Part shown: one piece after another, positions 61,914 through 64,000 of the stretch
Position numbering within the stretch: the stretch's first letter is position 1
Layout of the letters: each line of letters opens with the position of its first letter
Assembly (NCBI RefSeq): GCF_024305035.1
Contig: NZ_JAMWZB010000013.1
Span: 1 to 64,000, forward strand
Origin: Algoriphagus sp.
GTDB lineage: Bacteria; Bacteroidota; Bacteroidia; Cytophagales; Cyclobacteriaceae
Length of the DNA: 64,000 bases
Direction of reading: 5' to 3'
Notes under the pieces: model-generated
What the model was told of the DNA's origin: nothing
Databases searched by the model: none
Seen by the model: the letters and a program-made list of their open reading frames with translations, nothing else
Translations under genes and position numbers: made by a program

Positions 61914-62732
61914 TTACCATTCCCAAAGGGAATTTTCAAATTCTAACAGATCGTATTCAAAAGCCAGCGCATCCAAATAGGCTTGCATATCCGGATCAGG
62001 ATGATCCAAATCTACCATATCAGCAACTAAGGCTTCATCCGGATTGGTATATCTTCTCACCACAGATCTGAAGAGTCTGGATTCGAAAGCCTCATCATAG
62101 GTCAAACTTTTGGAAAGATTCTTAAAGTTGATCCATCTGGCTTCGGGATGATCTTTGAAATAGTTGAAGAAGTCCTTGTAGCGAATATACCCGATGGTCT
62201 TTTCCCCTGCGTTTGAATTAGTCGCAGAAGGCATCACCAAATGGATAAATTTGATATCAAACACCATATCGGAATGGTGTTTGTCAAAGACAAAATCCTC
62301 TTTAAAATCCAAGTAATACAACTGCTTGGAGAAAATACTATCCCCGGTAGCATTCAACCAGAAATTTTCCTGAAACTCTGCAATGGAAAGCGGCTGGGTG
62401 AAATCTTCATCACCGAATACTTCAAGCGCATTTTCTTCTACAATGGCATCGTAAATCTGATTAATGATTCCATTGTCTTTTGCATCTCCGGAACCATAGA
62501 GTGAAAGATTATACTTCTCCCTCAAATCTATTCTTCGCCAAACTCCAATCTGATACATTTTATCATCTTCGCGAATTTTTTTCGCAGAGAAAATGGTATC
62601 CATATCAAACTGTCGATCTCCAAATCCAGATGGATTGACACTTGTTGCTACTTGTGCCTGAGCAGTAAGTGGAGCAAAAAGTCCAAATACCAAGGCTGCA
62701 AGGATTAATTTTTGAAGGATAGTTTTCATCAT
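61914..62732 (-). CDS. gldN: Gliding motility/type IX secretion protein GldN (PorN)
   Basis: A 272-residue periplasmic protein with a signal peptide (MMKTILQKLILAALVFGLFA, cleavage after AQA). Family segments include DTIFSAKKIREDDKMYQIGV, WRRIDLREKYNLSLYGSGDA and QPLSIAEFQENFWLNATGDS, ending FEYDLLEFENSLWEW. GldN forms, with GldK, the large ring on the periplasmic face of the outer membrane. It is 27 bases after gldM on the minus strand, the conserved order gldKLMN. Confidence 0.92.
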   Translation of the reverse strand: MMKTILQKLILAALVFGLFAPLTAQAQVATSVNPSGFGDRQFDMDTIFSAKKIREDDKMYQIGVWRRIDLREKYNLSLYGSGDAKDNGIINQIYDAIVEENALEVFGDEDFTQPLSIAEFQENFWLNATGDSIFSKQLYYLDFKEDFVFDKHHSDMVFDIKFIHLVMPSATNSNAGEKTIGYIRYKDFFNYFKDHPEARWINFKNLSKSLTYDEAFESRLFRSVVRRYTNPDEALVADMVDLDHPDPDMQAYLDALAFEYDLLEFENSLWEW

Positions 62733-62759
62733 CTTTTATTCTAGATTCTTATCGGAATA

Positions 62760-64000
62760 TTATTTCACCCCGATCCGAATGATTTGATTCAATGTCGAAG
62801 GAATTTTATTTCCTCTGAAGTTGGTTCGAGTCACTTGATTGACCACGACTACAATATCATCACCCGGTCGGGCACTTTCTAATAACTGACGCATGGCGAT
62901 AGTATTGCCACTTGCTATTTGAATGGTCTGTCTTGGCACATCATTTCTCAATAAGCGTACCTCGCCTCCAGTTACTTCAAAGTTTGCGTCCTTGGCCATG
63001 GTTCTTCCAAATGTCGGCTCAGGAACAGCTTTTACTTGAAGACCAGTCAACGAACCAATGGCTTGAGATTGACTTAGATCAACTTCATTGCCATTGCCCA
63101 TGACAGGAACAATAGAAGGTGCAGGAACCGGTTTGATGTCAAATACCACATCATCGATTTTATTTCCTCCACTACTCACTCCGATGGTAACCTTACCTGA
63201 AGCTCCTGGAATGATGGTTACTTGCCCAGGAGAATTTCCTTTGATGGACTGACCATTGCTGATTGCAAATTCAGGAGCATAAGTGTTTCCAAGAGCAGGT
63301 ACTTCGATTAATAATTCGTTTGCGCAATCTGCATACAATTGCTGTACCACTTCGGAAGAAACTTTTACCACAGGTTGGGCCACAAAATATTCGTACTCAA
63401 CCGGAAGTACTTGATCTTCTCCTCCGATGTTGGTGATAATTTCACCCGATAAAACTCTACGGGCAAGGCCTCTATCATCGTATTCCGATGCTGGAGTAGC
63501 GGTAAATTCAATTCGTCCAAACCCTTTTTCATCCACTTCAACTGAGCGTCCATCCACATTCATAGTCGGACGGGCGGAAGAGGAGGAGGAAGCAATAAAC
63601 ATAGTACCTTCAAATTTGGTACCAGCTGCTACAATATTGGAGACTGCTGAAATTTGAGCCTCCGTGATATCTGCTTTGAAATAAAAGGATCCAATGGTAT
63701 TGGCTATGGTAGCCAAAGCCTCACTTTCAATATTCAACACTTCGTTTTGGTATTGCGAAAGTAAAGCCAACACGGCTCCTACTGGGGATTTAACAAAGTT
63801 CAAATTGGTGAAGTCTTTATTTCGAGCTTCACTGTCATTTTTAAACAAGTCAATCTCAGCGGCATCTAAAGCGATCGGGTTAAAGGACTGATCGGTAATT
63901 CCAACCCCTTCCAAAATTTCTTGGACTTTTAGTGGAAAACCATTCAAGGTAGCTTTTAACTCTTCTCCTTTGCCATTGTTGACAAAAATATTACCCGCAA
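62760..64000 (-). CDS. gldM: Gliding motility protein GldM (PorM), partial
   Basis: The C-terminal 412 residues only; the frame is open to the window edge at 64000 and the N-terminus with the single TM helix lies beyond it. What is visible are the periplasmic repeats D2-D4: an early helical NNGKGEELKATLNGFPLKVQ, then GTKFEGTMFIASSSSSARPT, VMGNGNEVDLSQSQAIGSLT, and a C-terminal SARPGDDIVVVVNQVTRTNF ending LNQIIRIGVK. GldL-GldM is the proton-driven motor that powers type IX secretion. gldL and gldK should lie just past the window. Confidence 0.92.
   Translation of the reverse strand, partial: AGNIFVNNGKGEELKATLNGFPLKVQEILEGVGITDQSFNPIALDAAEIDLFKNDSEARNKDFTNLNFVKSPVGAVLALLSQYQNEVLNIESEALATIANTIGSFYFKADITEAQISAVSNIVAAGTKFEGTMFIASSSSSARPTMNVDGRSVEVDEKGFGRIEFTATPASEYDDRGLARRVLSGEIITNIGGEDQVLPVEYEYFVAQPVVKVSSEVVQQLYADCANELLIEVPALGNTYAPEFAISNGQSIKGNSPGQVTIIPGASGKVTIGVSSGGNKIDDVVFDIKPVPAPSIVPVMGNGNEVDLSQSQAIGSLTGLQVKAVPEPTFGRTMAKDANFEVTGGEVRLLRNDVPRQTIQIASGNTIAMRQLLESARPGDDIVVVVNQVTRTNFRGNKIPSTLNQIIRIGVK

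Overview
The window is chromosomal DNA from a member of the Bacteroidota, most likely the Cytophagales and close to Algoriphagus/Cyclobacteriaceae (inferred from protein content, not from a marker-gene search). The evidence: promoters of the TTG-N19-TAnnTTTG type in front of several genes and a tRNA; type IX secretion/gliding genes (a PorE-like OmpA lipoprotein, PorT, SprE/PorW, GldN and the C-terminal part of GldM); an ATP synthase operon that lacks atpD and atpC; DUF4252, DUF5606 and DUF885 proteins; and many MKK...-type secreted proteins. There is no rRNA, CRISPR array, transposase, integrase or prophage. Almost all of it is ordinary, dense chromosome.

Layout. 1-2100: edge of a 24-bp tandem repeat, a secreted protein with a long leader, an AT-rich gap and a HigBA-type toxin-antitoxin pair with a palindrome in its promoter. 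2100-4900 (minus): an ECF sigma factor, a one-TM probable anti-sigma factor and three secreted proteins, two of them DUF4252. 5100-10000: tRNA-Phe, a two-gene membrane Fe-S oxidoreductase (HdrC/HdrB-like) and the PorE-like lipoprotein. 10300-11750 (minus): small conserved genes and the ribosome-assembly GTPase EngB. 11870-20480 (plus): menaquinone methyltransferase overlapping porT, an SDR, a VanX-type dipeptidase, a TlpA-like thioredoxin, pyrD, ftsK and lolA. 20540-22140 (minus): pabA/trpG, cvpA, yqeY. 22200-26950 (plus): pdxJ, an esterase, an RsmI-like methylase, an M19 dipeptidase and a PEGA-repeat protein. 27000-32560: tRNA-Arg, the rpsP-rimM-trmD-rplS operon, gltX and small proteins.

32600-40720 is the most individual part. 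It holds a second ECF sigma locus, whose last gene encodes a Spy/CpxP-like helical domain joined to a TonB-plug-like tail, then a DUF885 peptidase, then an ABC ATPase followed by a 1214-residue protein that joins an ABC-2 permease to an M1 metallopeptidase. 42100-48150 is a trans-4-hydroxy-L-proline catabolic cluster: a divergent AraC regulator, a HypD-like deaminase, 2,5-dioxovalerate dehydrogenase, hydroxyproline epimerase and an FAD-dependent D-hydroxyproline oxidase. Together these would convert hydroxyproline to 2-oxoglutarate. 49200-54970 (minus) is atpZ-atpI-like-atpBEFHAG. 55100-64000 holds sprE, the class A penicillin-binding protein, uvrC, and gldN with part of gldM on the opposite strand.

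Nothing here is clearly a wholly new system. The best candidates for new biology are the sigma/anti-sigma/Spy-plug unit (32.6-34.2 kb), the ABC-M1 fusion exporter (36.2-40.7 kb), the orphan quinone-linked Fe-S complex (5.3-7.5 kb) and structured, gene-free intervals at 40.7-41.0 and 48.7-49.2 kb.
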